Source: Amanita rubescens
Taxonomy: Eukaryota; Basidiomycota; Agaricomycetes; Agaricales; Amanitaceae
NCBI GenBank assembly: GCA_015039365.1
Contig: WION01000122.1
Coordinates: 62,001-126,000, forward strand
DNA length: 64,000 nucleotides
Direction of reading: 5' to 3'
A program made the position numbers and the translations under genes. The notes beneath the pieces were generated by a model that saw only the letters and a list, made by a program, of their open reading frames with translations, ran no database searches and was not told where the DNA came from. This document shows, one piece after another, positions 1 through 10,809 of the stretch (its first letter is position 1; every line of letters starts with the position of its first letter).

Positions 1-1063
1 CGGAAGTCAAGGTGCGGATATAAGGTGCAAGAGCAGCCAAGTTATGAAAGTGATGAGAAAAGCAAATGTGTTCCAGCTTTAAAGGGAAATTGGTAGGTAG
101 GTATGCGAGCATTTGTGCAAGATCAATGTGTTGGAAAACCCACAAGTGCGTGCTTGAATGTGTGAGTTCTAGATGCGTCAAGTTGGGGTTTGCCGCAATG
201 ATCTTCCCGACTGCATTAATTCGAAAATTAAAGTTGGGGTCCCGAGGTGCGTAGAACCAGCTGCGATCTGGAAAAACGTGATAAAATCTGAACCCGAGCT
301 TGCGCAAATTGTGCAGTTTGGAAACGCAATTGACAAGGTGGTTCAACTCCTCCAAGGCCTCATCCATGATGAGGAAAAGTTCGTTGAGCCGAGGTAATTG
401 CTGGAGCAGTTTGATTGTGCGAGACATGATCCACTTTGGATCATCGAGCCATACATCCCATCTATAATACAATTAATATTTTTTACGAAAATGGAACGCA
501 CAACATACACAACGCAAGACAAATTAGGTAAGTTGAACTTGAGCGTGCAGGGCACACGAAGCCTGAGTTTTGCAAAAGTACGCAAGGGGGCGCAGAACAC
601 CACCAACCGCGGGCTCATGATGGATAGGAGAACGTATAAGCCGGTGAGAGCGGCGTTCATAAATATATAATCGATCAAATGTGCTTCACGAAAAGGTACG
701 AAATTCCTTGTTCCACAAAGCCAATCCCATTTCCCAATGAAAAGGGTCGTAGCCGAGTTCAACTGCTCATTTGGTTGTGAAGATAAGAGTGTCAAGAGCT
801 GGCGCACATTGGACAACACTTCCTCATCAAAGGGGTTTTGGAATTGGAATGCTTTGATATGGGAAGTAGTATACACTTTGGGTTTAACAATTGCGTTGAA
901 CCGTTTGCAGACCAGACGGAGAGCTTTGATATCATCAAAATTCGTGTGTAAATCCTTTATAAACTACAAGAATATAAATAGTCAGTCGAGCGCCGTGGCT
1001 ACATAACACTAGCACACGTACCTCGGCAATGATGCGATAATGTATCTCAGGTGGAAGGTCCAT
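1..1063 (-). CDS. F-box / LRR-like protein, 3' end outside the window
   Basis: Reading leftwards, exons are 1063-1022, 963-509 and 461 to beyond position 1. Introns 1021-964 (58 bp) and 508-462 (47 bp) have canonical ends and keep the frame open. The product starts MDLPPEIHYRI, an F-box L-P-x-E-I core, followed by FDDIKALRLVCKRFNA, the usual second half of a fungal F-box. Downstream is a leucine-rich stretch (LPRLNELFL, LHNLRKLGF, NPNLTHLEL) typical of Agaricomycete F-box/LRR proteins. Such proteins usually act as substrate adaptors of SCF ubiquitin ligases. The frame is open upstream of Met-1063 to about 1264, so the true start could lie further out; I chose 1063 because the F-box begins there. 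Family assignment is firm, substrate unknown. Confidence 0.75.
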
Positions 1064-1900
1064 GAAGGGGAACGTCACCGTGCGCTGCTCAGGTATCCAT
1101 ATGGCCGGCCTTGCGGCGACGGCGCTGCGTTCGTTGTCACCGAATCTGAAGTTTGTAACAAAGTTGTGCATTCCTAGACCGAAGGAGGCGTAATCATAAC
1201 TGGAGCCTTCGCTGAAGGGACGAAGCGATCGCGAGGCTAGCAAATGTTTGGTCCGGCTTGTCACGCTTCCAGATCATCTGCTAACACTCCCGATATAGTA
1301 ACTTTCATCCATCGCAGCACACGCTCCGGGATGGACTCTCTTCCGGGATCTCTACATATCAAACGGCACCCTCCTCATGGTGTCTCCATCAAAAGAAGAC
1401 TTTCCAGAGACTAGAATGATGACCTTCCGAAAACAACCCGGAAAACATCGCCCCTCGGGAACCGACCGAGGAAAATACACCGTCGGAGCAGGCGCATCAA
1501 CGTTGGGGATCTGAATACGAAGGCGCCTACAGGTTAAGGGCAATACTGTGAGCTTCCCGGATTCTTCTCGCTACTCGGCTTACACTATCGCGACAGATCC
1601 TGTATAACGACCCCGACCAGTTCCTCCGCCACTACTAGCGAAACTTTTCCTCGGCACGCGGGCATTCTGGCAAGGTGCGTTCACGCAACCATCACCAATT
1701 CTCTCCCTTTCTCATTCGCTCCCCCAAGACGATCCCGCCCCACCTATTCACCGCGCCATCTTCATTCACGCCAAAGAAGAAAGATGGCATGACAGGCCCG
1801 GCTTTAACGACTTACTTCTTACGCGCCGCGTTTGCCTCGCCACAATAATTGAGGGTTAAAAATGGGCGTGTTCCCGCAAGTGGACTCGCTCAAAATAATT
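1064..1900. other. No supported gene
   Basis: The stretch between the F-box start and the repeat block at about 1.9 kb has only short frames with no recognisable motif. It probably holds the upstream region of the F-box gene. Confidence 0.4.
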
Positions 1901-2350
1901 GATCAGGATTCAGGACAATCTATAGTTGTTCAACTTGTTTGACACTGGTCACCGCAAAGGACGTGATGTATCTTGACGACGTAACAGACGAGAGCCCTTC
2001 GTTCTCGCGCCATCGAATCGCCGACGGCGGTCTCAATGCTCATGACTCCCCCCTTGAAAACACTTCGATTCTCTTCCATTTCTAAGTCTCCGCTAGTCAG
2101 ACAATGTGCATCACCAGCGACTCCTCGGCAGACTATCACAACATTGCGCTTTCCCCTTCGGCGGGCTAAATACCGGACCAAACACCACACCATTTTCACG
2201 CTGTAACTCACTCCAGGCAGGACGCAGATGGATTTATCTGCCGTTTGGTAATATATAGACACGTATCTAACTAATAAGAAGGCAAAAGACAAAAAGGTCT
2301 GGATCGGGGGTCCGAACATGTTCGTCGGAAAAATCTTCGTATTCATCGAG
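1901..2350. repeat. Dispersed repeat, 3' flank of 7TM copy A
   Basis: The left part (1901-2160) matches 7865-8150 in the same orientation: both contain CAATCTATAGTTGTTCAA, then ACGTGATRTATCTTGACGAC. The right part (about 2215-2350) resembles 9600-9760. The same material follows the 3' end of 7TM gene E, so it belongs to the duplicated cassette flank. It is not coding as far as I can see. Confidence 0.6.
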
Positions 2351-2424
2351 TTAAGATATGACGAGGGGGAACAAATTCAGGACACATACTTCTAAAGCCC
2401 TTCTCGGGTAGAGGCGACTGTTTC

Positions 2425-3483
2425 CTAGTTGTGGCGAGGTACGGCCGGAATGGCACGCTGGATAGTGGAGTCACCAATAAATGTAGGCACTTCTGGTTCC
2501 GGATTAGCCCTATTTTGTGCCACCCGTATCAATATAAGGTTAAAAGCGATTCCTGCAACGGGAAAACTCTGCTTGCATGAGTGAGATACAGTCCTGGCGG
2601 TATTCAATTCATTGATAACATACAATACCGCTCGCTGTGGTAAACCCAATGTTTGGACTGGGAAACAGCGTGCAAACGTTGACGATGCTCGTGATGGTGT
2701 ATAATAAACCCGATTCAGCGATAACGCGAATTGCAAAACGGGCAAAGCGTCGAGACAAACTATTTCTCCAGATTCGAAGTGTAATAGCAGCTTTAATTGA
2801 ATTAATGTCGTAGAATGTGGCACAAACTATTCAACACTTACATGTTGCATAAATGTTTATGGTAATGGTAGCGGTAAAATAGGATGCCAGCATTGTAAAA
2901 CTTTTCTCGGAAAGGCTGAAGGGTTCATTTCCTATGAGTTGATAGATGGTGCACCAATACAACAGCATGATAAGGTTTGATATGTTGTATAGCAATAAGA
3001 GAAGGGGAAGGGCGGCAATTTTCCATGATCTATTGTAAACTGTCCAACAGCGGAAGATCTGATACAATGTCATGAGTACCCGGTAATTAGCCTTGCTCAT
3101 TCACAAACCAGGACACCGTCAGTTGTAATTGATGTCAAGCCTTGGATAAACCACTGGAGAGTCCAGGCTGTTCAGCCCATCAATAATTCAATTTTTAGAT
3201 TACTTACAGTAATGACATAGAGAGTATTGGTGGTAGTGGTAATAGGGCTGCCCTGGAAACAGAATAATATAGCTAGAAGAGTGAGGCTGAAGTCTGTCAC
3301 CGAGAAAGCAAAGAGGATGACGGTAATGATTAAGAAGGGCCGATGAATGGGGTTGCGCAGGGTCTCGCCATCGTCCGAAAAGATGAGCCATCGCAGGCAC
3401 AGGAGAAACGAGGTGAAATATACACCCGTTAGGAATGCCTGCAAAGTCAGCGCAATGATACATGGTTTGGCAGTGGGTAACAT
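2425..3483 (-). CDS. 7TM-type integral membrane protein, copy A
   Basis: Five exons on the minus strand. Exon 1 is 3483-3208; the short second exon starts at 3153 and ends DGVL; later exons begin IFRCWTVYNRSW, then (A)ITLRIWRNSL, then FPVAGIAFNLILIRVAQNR. Hydrophobic segments include TGVYFTSFLLCL, FLIITVILFAFSV, ALPLLLLLYNI, the segment ending ITINIYAT, SGLLYTITSIV and AGIAFNLILI, about six or seven helices. This is a multi-copy Agaricomycete membrane family of unknown function, resembling but not certainly the same as DUF6534 proteins. All splice junctions are intact and no stop interrupts the model. It is inverted relative to copies B-F. Shared 3' flank places it with copies E and F. Role in signalling or transport is not known. 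Confidence 0.8.
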
Positions 3484-3515
3484 CTTAAGTATAGTTCAAC
3501 ATCTAATTTGATTCG

Positions 3516-3525
3516 GATATTTATA
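3516..3525 (-). promoter_or_regulatory. TATA-like element of 7TM copy A
   Basis: TATAAATATC on the minus strand, 33-42 bp upstream of the chosen ATG. A preceding GACAATTCGACCAG-type block is shared with copies E and F at the same place. Confidence 0.45.
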
Positions 3526-3879
3526 CTGTGGCTGGTCGAATTGTCAGATTGAACGAATGGAACGGATGATATTGGCGTCATCAATGACTGCACAGGATTC
3601 ACTGAATTGACGTGTCAATCAGTAAACAGTAATGGAAGCACCACGAGGTAAGGCCCTAATCACCTTAGGTATAGATTCGTGTCCTAATTCAATACTCGCC
3701 TCTTTTCTCGAGTGTGTTTACGAAAGGAATAGCGAGCGGGAATTTTGGCGTCGAGAAGGTTTATTCCCTTGTGTTGGCGCAATATTAACATCGCATCTTC
3801 ATCTTCTGCGCGTCCCATCTCATTGCCTTTTGTGAAGGGTGTATAAATACCATCTGCAAATGGTATCCCTTACGTTGGT

Positions 3880-4320
3880 GATGTTGGCGCTTCTGATGCC
3901 CTAGATCCACGAAGACTGATGACGAATGAAAGATACGGTGTAGTTACAACTGCCTCTGAATCTTGACGAACTCAGCTTCGACTGAGAATCACGTGGAGAT
4001 AGAAATAAAACGACCGGAAGTTCAACGAGCTCGGTCAGAATGAAATATTCACATCGGATAAGCCCGGCGCACATGGGAGTGAATCACTTGTTCAATGCTT
4101 TGTTCTTCATGTACCAATGACACAGACGCAAATATCTGCCGATCAGCGCGAAATGATCCTAATTCGGCTCTTGGATCAGTCTATGAAAGCGATGCAAAAT
4201 TAGATTGATTGTACGATCAGAGCACACCTCCATTTGTGATTAAGTACGGATAAGGACTGTAAACAATACCGTACGAAACGCGCGCTGATACTGGCTAGTC
4301 TTTACTTGGAAATGCCGGTT
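3880..4320. repeat. Direct repeat, left copy
   Basis: Matches 5600-5990 in the same orientation with small indels. Shared landmarks are TTGGTGATRTTGGCG, GACAGAAATAAAACGAC-like text, CTGCCGATCA, GCGCGAAATGATCC and CTTTACTTGGAAATGC. It lies upstream of 7TM copy A and overlaps the start of the GFA relic. Confidence 0.65.
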
Positions 4321-4640
4321 GGAATAAGATTTAAGGTTAAATTCTTGTGGCGCTCCGATCAGAGAAAAGATACCCACCATGTTTTTTCGGAAATTGGGGC
4401 TGAACACTTCGAACAGAAGGACCATTCCGAGGTGCCAAAACGTTCATTCAGCCCCGTCAAAAACAACTTTGTAGAAGCTTTCGTGAGGTGATCGGTTGTA
4501 CGCAGACACGCGAGGATCAATGTACCAAACAAGAATTGAAGTTTGTGAGAACGGGCGTCCAAGATCGCCCTGGTCCACCCACTTTGCGACTTATTAAGCA
4601 GACGCATGGCTTCTGCACTGTCTATCAGGCATGCTATGTC
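4240..4640 (-). pseudogene. GFA-domain gene relic upstream of 7TM copy A
   Basis: On the minus strand this stretch is related to the GFA relic at 43.6-44.1 kb. It keeps an exon 2 trace (LLNKSQSGW, matching LICGNVGGP), text resembling HKLQFLFG, and the exon 3 trace of the FCSKC motif as SFCSKCSAP. The GFA zinc-site cysteines are mostly lost and several frames are needed to follow the homology, so it cannot encode a working protein. It sits about 0.8 kb upstream of 7TM copy A, the same relative place as in the other cassettes. Confidence 0.6.
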
Positions 4641-4990
4641 CACATATTCTGTCGTAAGACCGGATTTAATACAAATAAAAGCTGGACAAGATATAGAGGA
4701 GACTTACGCATCCTTTGTGAGCTGCGTCAACCTGATCAAATAACCTGACATCATCCCCATCCATGGTTACCATGCACCTCTTCTCGTCGCCTTAACGTCT
4801 TGTGGTTGATACAAACAGAAGGTGCTGAACATTGGCCGTACAACACCTGGCACGTCCCACAAAATCGGACGTTGGACACGGTGCTGCTGGGGCGCATTTA
4901 TCCTATATGTGGGAGAGAGGCAATGGTAGGGCTACGGGCTGCGCGAGGGAGACGGTAAGCGGACTGTGTGTGTGAAAAGATACTAGGACA
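4240..4990. repeat. Inverted copy of the 43.2-44.1 kb cassette flank
   Basis: Read in reverse, the block follows 43,240-44,100 through several landmarks: GGATGGGGATGATGTCAGGT, CAGGTTGACGCAGCT, AAAGGATGCGTAAGTC, and GTCCGCTTACAGTCTCCCTC against its counterpart near 4950. A third, more diverged copy is at 42,360-42,960. Confidence 0.65.
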
Positions 4991-5599
4991 TACGCCTTCA
5001 ACTCGTCGAAATGATAGTCGGGATGCAGTCACGGTGGGCGTGCGGCGCGTCAGTCGTAAGGACACGGCCTTGACGACTTCTCAAACGTCCCGAGCAGTTC
5101 GATTTGAGATAAATATTGAACCATGTTCGCCTCTCGCGTCGTATTGTCCCGCCGCAATGGCGTTACTGGCGCGTCAGGAGTGCAATGCGGACTTAGAGGA
5201 AATTCGGTAAGACTCGGATCACAAAGTATTTGGTCGTATTTGCGGTGTGCTCTCGCTCGGGCGCAGTCAGATACGAGATAAGAGGTCTCGACACAAGACT
5301 AATCCGAAATTCCTCCGCCTTAGAACTACTCCTAGTCGAACTGAAACGGGAACAATGATGAAATAATATCCGAAACGAACTGCTCTAATATGGTAAATCG
5401 TGCAGCGGTCGACGTGTTTTCTCTAGCGTGGTTACGACAGGAATTGTGGCCATCACACGAGAACAACATGGAGAACTTGAAGGTTCGATTCTTACTAAGA
5501 CCGTCTGTTGGCTATGCAGCTTCAGCATCGTGTCAGTCTGTGCGTTCACGTCTCGTTTCCTTCCTTACAATCGGCAAATGCTACTCCTTCAGGTACTTA

Positions 5600-5990
5600 C
5601 GTTGGTGATATTGGCGTTACTGATCCCTGGATCCATGGAGATTCATTATCTTTGACGACGAACGAACTCGGTTTCGAGTGAGAATTTCGCGGCGACAGAA
5701 ATAAAACGACTAAAAGTTGGTCAGAATGAAAGATGCCCATCGAGTAAGCTCAGCACACATGGCAGTGCATCACTGTTCGAAGTTTTGTTCTTCATCCACA
5801 CAACCAGACGCAAATACCTGCCGATCACACCGATCAGCGCGAAATGATCCTTCTCTGTGAATGCGATTCCGAATTGGACCAAGATCATATCCTCGATTTC
5901 GGATCAGGTGAAGAAAAGTATAGCCTTGGATCTGTCAATAATACCATATGAAAATGATGTAGGCTAGCCTTTACTTGGAAATGCTGATAT
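5600..5990. repeat. Direct repeat, right copy
   Basis: Right copy of the 3880-4320 repeat. Homology stops at about 5990, only some 85 bp before the ATG of the FAD monooxygenase, so the duplication boundary lies in that gene's promoter. Confidence 0.6.
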
Positions 5991-6075
5991 CAGAATCCGA
6001 CTTAACAGTTTTCATTTCACCACTGTTTATGATGGGACTTGCTCCGTTCCGAAAAGGAACTCTCTTGCAGCCGCC

Positions 6076-7469
6076 ATGTTACCACAGCAAACAACTGTCC
6101 TCGTTGTCGGTGCCGGTCCAACTGGATTAGCAGCTGCCACATCACTTGCTTTTCAAGGATGCAAAGACCTAGTCATCGTTGACGCCGTCGAGAGGAGCAT
6201 GAGGCCACTATCATCTCGCGCGTTAGCTGTACACGCTGCAACTCTTGAGGTATGTACTATCCCAAGCCCAAAGCCAGACTCCAGACTGTAAATGTACAGG
6301 TTCTCGATACTATCCAAGTCGCAGATGACCTCGTCGAACACGGGATAAAAGCCAAATGCGTAGATGCCTATACCCCCTCCGGACCTCTCTCTCGCGTAGA
6401 CTTTACTTCTTTGAAGGGGCGCACACGCTACCCCTTCGTTATGCTCGTGTCTCAGTATACCACTGAACGAGTACTGGAGAAGAAAGCTGAAGAACAAGGA
6501 ATCAAAGTGGAAAGGCCGTATCGACTTGTCGGGCTATCCGACGATGAAGACAAGGACGGGCTGATCGTCGCAACGTTCGATAATGGAGAAAGGATCAAGG
6601 CTAAATACATCATAGCTGCTGACGGTGCGCGATCTGCCGTTCGCCAACTCGTCAACGTCGGTTTTGCCGACCCAGATGGTGCGTCCATTGATGACAAGGA
6701 CGTGCAACAGATGGTCATGGCAGACGTGACGTTTACCTCTACTCCGCCGTGCTTGGCTCGTGACGAGTTCTTTGGATATCTCGCCTATCCCAGCTTCTAC
6801 ATCTCCATTCCTTTACCCCGATCGCGCTATCCTGAATCGTACGAGTCGACAGAGGATAACCTATTCAGAATCGGGTTCAACGTTCCTAAAGAGGAAGGGC
6901 AACCACCCCCGTTTCCCGATGTGGAGTATTTCCAGCAGTATTTGGACCGAATCCAACCTAGTTTTTTGTACCCCAACAAGGGAGAAGAGAGCGGCATAAA
7001 GATTGACAAAATGCTATGGTCGGCGAGATTCCGAACGCATGCAGCTATCGCGGACAAATTCCTTGTTCAGCTTCACGCGCAGAACAAGAACCAGGACAAC
7101 CCGAATCCTCGAGTCGTATTCCTCATCGGCGATGCAGCCCACATCCACTCTCCCATCGGTGGACAAGGCATGAACCTTGGCCTTCGAGATGCGATTGGCC
7201 TCGCTCCCGTGCTCGTAAAGCACATGGAGCTGTTCCCACAAGATCCCTCTGCCGCTGACAAACTGCTTGAAGAGTACGCCTCGACGAGGTATGACCGTGC
7301 GGTTGGCACGATCCGGCTGACGAAGCGGTCAATGAACGTTATTACGTCGTTGGGCGCAATGTCAAGTAGTTGGGCGTGGCCTCTTTTATGGATAATCAGC
7401 TTGGTTTTCAAGGTGCCGTTTGTGACGGGGACGATGGTGTGGGAGATGAGTGGGCTCGGGCGGGTTTAA
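6076..7469 (+). CDS. FAD-dependent aromatic monooxygenase (PheA/TfdB type)
   Basis: Two exons, 6076-6249 and 6300-7469, with a 50-bp intron that joins GAG to GTT in frame, giving 447 aa. Residues 7-20 hold the FAD-binding VVGAGPTGLA motif, the middle carries the DG motif (AADGARSAVR), and the second FAD/ribityl site is IGDAAHIHSP followed by GGQGMNLGLRDA. These are the three signatures of class A flavoprotein hydroxylases (FAD_binding_3). Family members use NAD(P)H and O2 to hydroxylate phenolic rings. Length is slightly short because the C-terminal thioredoxin-like dimer domain of phenol hydroxylases is missing; the C-terminus instead ends in a hydrophobic stretch (AWPLLWIISLVFKVPFV) that could anchor a membrane. 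Proximity to the PKS suggests it may modify a polyketide; this is inference. Confidence 0.9.
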
Positions 7470-7559
7470 TGGTATTTCTGAATCGATTGACCAATCTTGG
7501 GTATGCTTGTTTGCTATGCCAACTTACTGTATGATAGTCCGTTGTATATATCATGAAGT

Positions 7560-8830
7560 TTATGTGTTTGGTTATGACTACAAAATATCTGTCCACGAGG
7601 GATGTCAGATGAGCGGAGGGGAAGTTGCGCCGTTGAACTTTGGTGAGGACGACAGTGCGAAGAGGGCCTGCGCCATGATATCGACCATCATCATCTGGTG
7701 GGCCGCAAAACGACGAGATGAGGGTTTAGATCTTCAAAGCTTCAACCGCGCACTTGACGCTCCGATTGTCCCGGTGGTGGCAGTGACTTTGTTTGGCGCA
7801 GCGTCCGAGTCTGGCCGCAATAACTTGACTTGGGCCATGACTGCAACACGACTAAAAGGATTCGATTGATCAGGTCAATCTATAGTTGTTCAATGTTCAA
7901 CATGTCACCGCAAACTTGAAGGACGTGATATATCTTGACGACGTAACAGACGACGGTCATTCGTTCTTCCGCCGACGGCGGTCTCACCGTCTCAGTGCTC
8001 GCGACACCCTCGCCCTGACAACACCTCGCCGGCGATTCTCTTCCATTTCTGGGTCTCTGCTAGTCAAACCATGTGCACGTTCCGCCATTCTGATCACAGC
8101 CGTATCCCTGCCATGCGCTTTCCCCTTCGGCGAGCTATACGACGAAATACCATTCCGCACACATGATCCCTCCTGCCCTCCTACGACCACTGGCTCCTCT
8201 CTATGCATGCCTTCGATCCATTTCTACGCTTACCTTCGACCTCTTACCTTCGTCGTCGCTATGGTCCTTCCCACCTTCGTCGTCTGACTCCTATGCACAG
8301 CTTTGGTCCTTCTCTTCGTGCTGTCGACCATGGTCACTCAAAGACCAGTTACATTCATCTGTCACTCGAGCTATTAGGCCACGTCAATATTACATTTACT
8401 CTCTACACACATTTGGATCACGAATAAGTGATTTGAGCCTTGATCCTTGTTGACGCGTGTGCGCTACATGTCGGTGATCGTCCAAGACTCGGTCAATTCG
8501 CGCTTCATCTTTGATTGCTTCGATTCACTGATCGAGGCTTTGATGCTCAAACAATCCGCGACTGTAAGAAAAACGAGGAAGCGAAAACACCGACCCAATT
8601 CGTTTAACTTGCAGAATCAGAACAATGAGACAATGCGTGGCCCCATGTAGTAGCTTATCACTTTGCCTAGCGTTTGACGTCGCCCTGTTTTTGTTCATGT
8701 AACAGACAGCGCGCTACCAACCGACCTGCACAGGTCGCGTTCACGCTGCAACTCACCACAGGCAGGACGCCAGATAGATTTATATGCTGTTTGGTGATAT
8801 GTACACACGTATCTACTAATTACACCATAA
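7560..8830. repeat. Dispersed repeat, inverted relative to 41.2-42.3 kb
   Basis: Several blocks recur in reverse at 41,160-42,270: GCTTTGATGCTCAAACAATC (about 8537), AGTAGCTTATCACTTTGCC (about 8649), TCTCTATGCATGCCTTCGA and the AACAAAGTCACTGCCACC block. The 7865-8150 part also recurs at 1901-2160. Open frames here are short and differ between copies, so I do not call a gene. Confidence 0.6.
8665..8830. repeat. Short direct repeat flanking a small gene, left copy
   Basis: Shares with 9536-9670 the string from TTGACGTCG through TTGTTCATGTAACAG, ACCAACCGACCTGCACAGG and CAACTCACC. The two copies bracket the gene at 8966-9429. Confidence 0.65.
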
Positions 8831-8965
8831 AAGCTTGAATCAACCCACCAACAGGCCAGTTCTGCGTCGGCCCCACAGCATCTCGCCCGTACTCACAAAG
8901 GTGAACTATATTGTAAATCGTCAACCACAGAAAAATGCGCTGACTGTCACAAACGTAGGATACTA

Positions 8966-9429
8966 ATGTCAACTAAGTCACAATCAAGCAAGGCCACTTC
9001 ACGGTCGCGGCAGGATGATATTGAAAGCAGGGTAAGTCCATTTATATAGTTTTGTCAACAATTAAACATGTTTACGGCTAGGCGCTCTGGGTCAGAGGTC
9101 ATGCTCTCAAACGCGATGCGATTTTAAACGCAATCGGCATTACGAGTCCTTCAGAGATTCTCGCCGTCCCAAAAGCGGGGCCTATGGCTGTTCTCCACCA
9201 AATGTTCGCACTGCATGAGAAGGACTTTTGTCTGGTTTACAAACAATATCCTCCACCCACTATCCCTGCCGAAACTCTCCTTGTACTTGTCCGCGATGAG
9301 GAAACTGGTAAGGAAGCAGCCGAGCTTATGGAATTAAGGAACCTGCCGATACTTCCCTTTGACATCAAAGAAATTATGGATCCTGGTTTTATCGAAGAGG
9401 ATATTAAGATTTGGAGGTCTGTGTTTTGA
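8966..9429 (+). CDS. Small hypothetical protein (137 aa)
   Basis: Exon 1 is 8966-9031, a 50-bp intron runs 9032-9081 (GTAAGT to CTAG), and exon 2 is 9082-9429. The joined frame is open from the ATG to TGA. The protein begins with a Ser/Lys/Arg-rich tail (STKSQSSKATSRSRQDD), then a globular-looking region with ALWVRGHALKRDA and ITSPSEILAVPKAGP, ending IEEDIKIWRSVF. No signal peptide or membrane helix. I do not recognise the family. It sits between two copies of a 130-bp direct repeat in the strip between the FAD monooxygenase and the DUF2235 gene. The open spliced frame supports a gene; expression is unproven. Confidence 0.55.
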
Positions 9430-9535
9430 CAGGGTTCAGTCTTGCTAGGATGGGTTGAATTACATGAACGTTGTTATGTATTCTAAATTTATGCAAATGC
9501 AATACCAGTTCATTTCAAATCAGGCTAGTACAACT

Positions 9536-9670
9536 TGAAGTTGGCTTGACGTCGTGGCCTTTTTTTGTTCATGTAACAGCGCGTTACCAACCGACCTGCA
9601 CAGGTCGCATTCATGGTGCAACTCACCGCAGGCAGGTAATATATACACACATATCTACTAATAAGAACTT
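9536..9670. repeat. Short direct repeat flanking a small gene, right copy
   Basis: Second copy of the 8665-8830 sequence, about 0.87 kb away, with the small gene 8966-9429 between them. Confidence 0.6.
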
Positions 9671-9774
9671 GAGAAGGCAAAAGACAAAAGGTCCTGATCG
9701 GAGGTCTATACATATTCGTCGGAAAGAACTTCTTGAAAAACTTTGTATTATTCATCGAGTTAAGATAAGACGAA

Positions 9775-9910
9775 GGAAAATGAATTCAGAACACTTACAC
9801 GGGCGAGCTTTAAAGCTCTTCTTAGGTCGAGACGACCGTTTCCAAGTTGTGGCGAGGTGCTGCTGGGACGGCACGTTCAATCCTGGAGTCACCAATAAAT
9901 GTAGGCAGCT
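9775..9910 (-). pseudogene. Detached 3' end of a 7TM gene
   Basis: In reverse this resembles the last exon of 7TM copies A, E and F: CTACATTTATTGGTGACTCC, then a GTGCC-type C-terminus and CGCCACAACTTGG. No upstream exon is present. It is followed leftwards by the same 3' flank found behind copies A and E. It marks an extra, almost wholly deleted cassette close to the PKS region. Confidence 0.65.
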
Positions 9911-10809
9911 GCTACCGAAATTAGAACTATTATTGCGCGCAATCGATCGATAAGGGTTCCGAGAGAAGAAGCGTTTGCCGCCGCTCCGTGGGAACCCACG
10001 AGCTGAGACGGCCCGCCAGGCGCGTCGGAGTGCTGATGATCATGTTCACTGTGCTTCTACCAAGGTGCCAACACAGCGGAATCTGCAAGTGGTCAGCTAA
10101 TAGCTTGATGCGTGAAATGCATAAAGGCCGGATTTTTTGTATAAAATTGGAACCTGTAATGATCGTGCCTCGCAAGAAGGTGTGACACGCATTTGTCGTC
10201 CGAACCTCCATGATCAGAATCCTAGTAGAGGCACTTTCCACTTCCACGCATCTCAACTCAACTCCGGCGACTTTACACTGCCAAAATGACATTCTTCTGA
10301 TGGCGACGCGATGTTCAAGCGGCTCCATTGTGCAGGGTGGTAACTCGTGAGTACTTTATTTCTGTAACTGGATCATTACTTCTGAACGGAACCGAATAGC
10401 GAACGAAATGATGTGGTAATAAGTACCCCATCACGCATCATCATTGCATGTTGGCCGGCTGAGTGAGGAGTTCTGTCACGCGTTTTGTGGAGCCTGTTCG
10501 CCGTTTAGCTTAGCGTCGAAGGCCCCATTGCTGCCTACGAAGTAACATATGGAACGTGCGAACCAACTCCATGGTGCATGACTCCTATCGTTCTTGTGAT
10601 CTATTCCCACAGCTAACCAAGTAAAAACCTTCATAGTTTCTCAACGGAATAATCATGATTACCACTGGGACACGTTTCAAAGAACACCATGATCCATCAT
10701 AAATATCCCTGCAAGTCGCTTTGTGCTCGCCTGCCAGTGCTGCTATTGTTAACGCACTAGCTCCTTCCCCAGTCTACGACGATCCTTATTCCGTTCAAAC
10801 GGTACAACC
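9911..10809. other. No supported gene
   Basis: Contains one 132-codon minus-strand frame (10328-9930) without recognisable motif or matching splice pattern. The right half should hold the DUF2235 promoter, but I see no clear TATA box there. Confidence 0.35.

Noticed and set aside
1930..2346. 138-codon minus-strand frame
   Set aside because: Lies in a dispersed repeat; the related copies at 7.9-8.2 kb and 9.5-9.8 kb do not share the frame.
9930..10328. 132-codon minus-strand frame upstream of the DUF2235 gene
   Set aside because: No motif, no splice pattern and no relation to a recognised family; probably chance.
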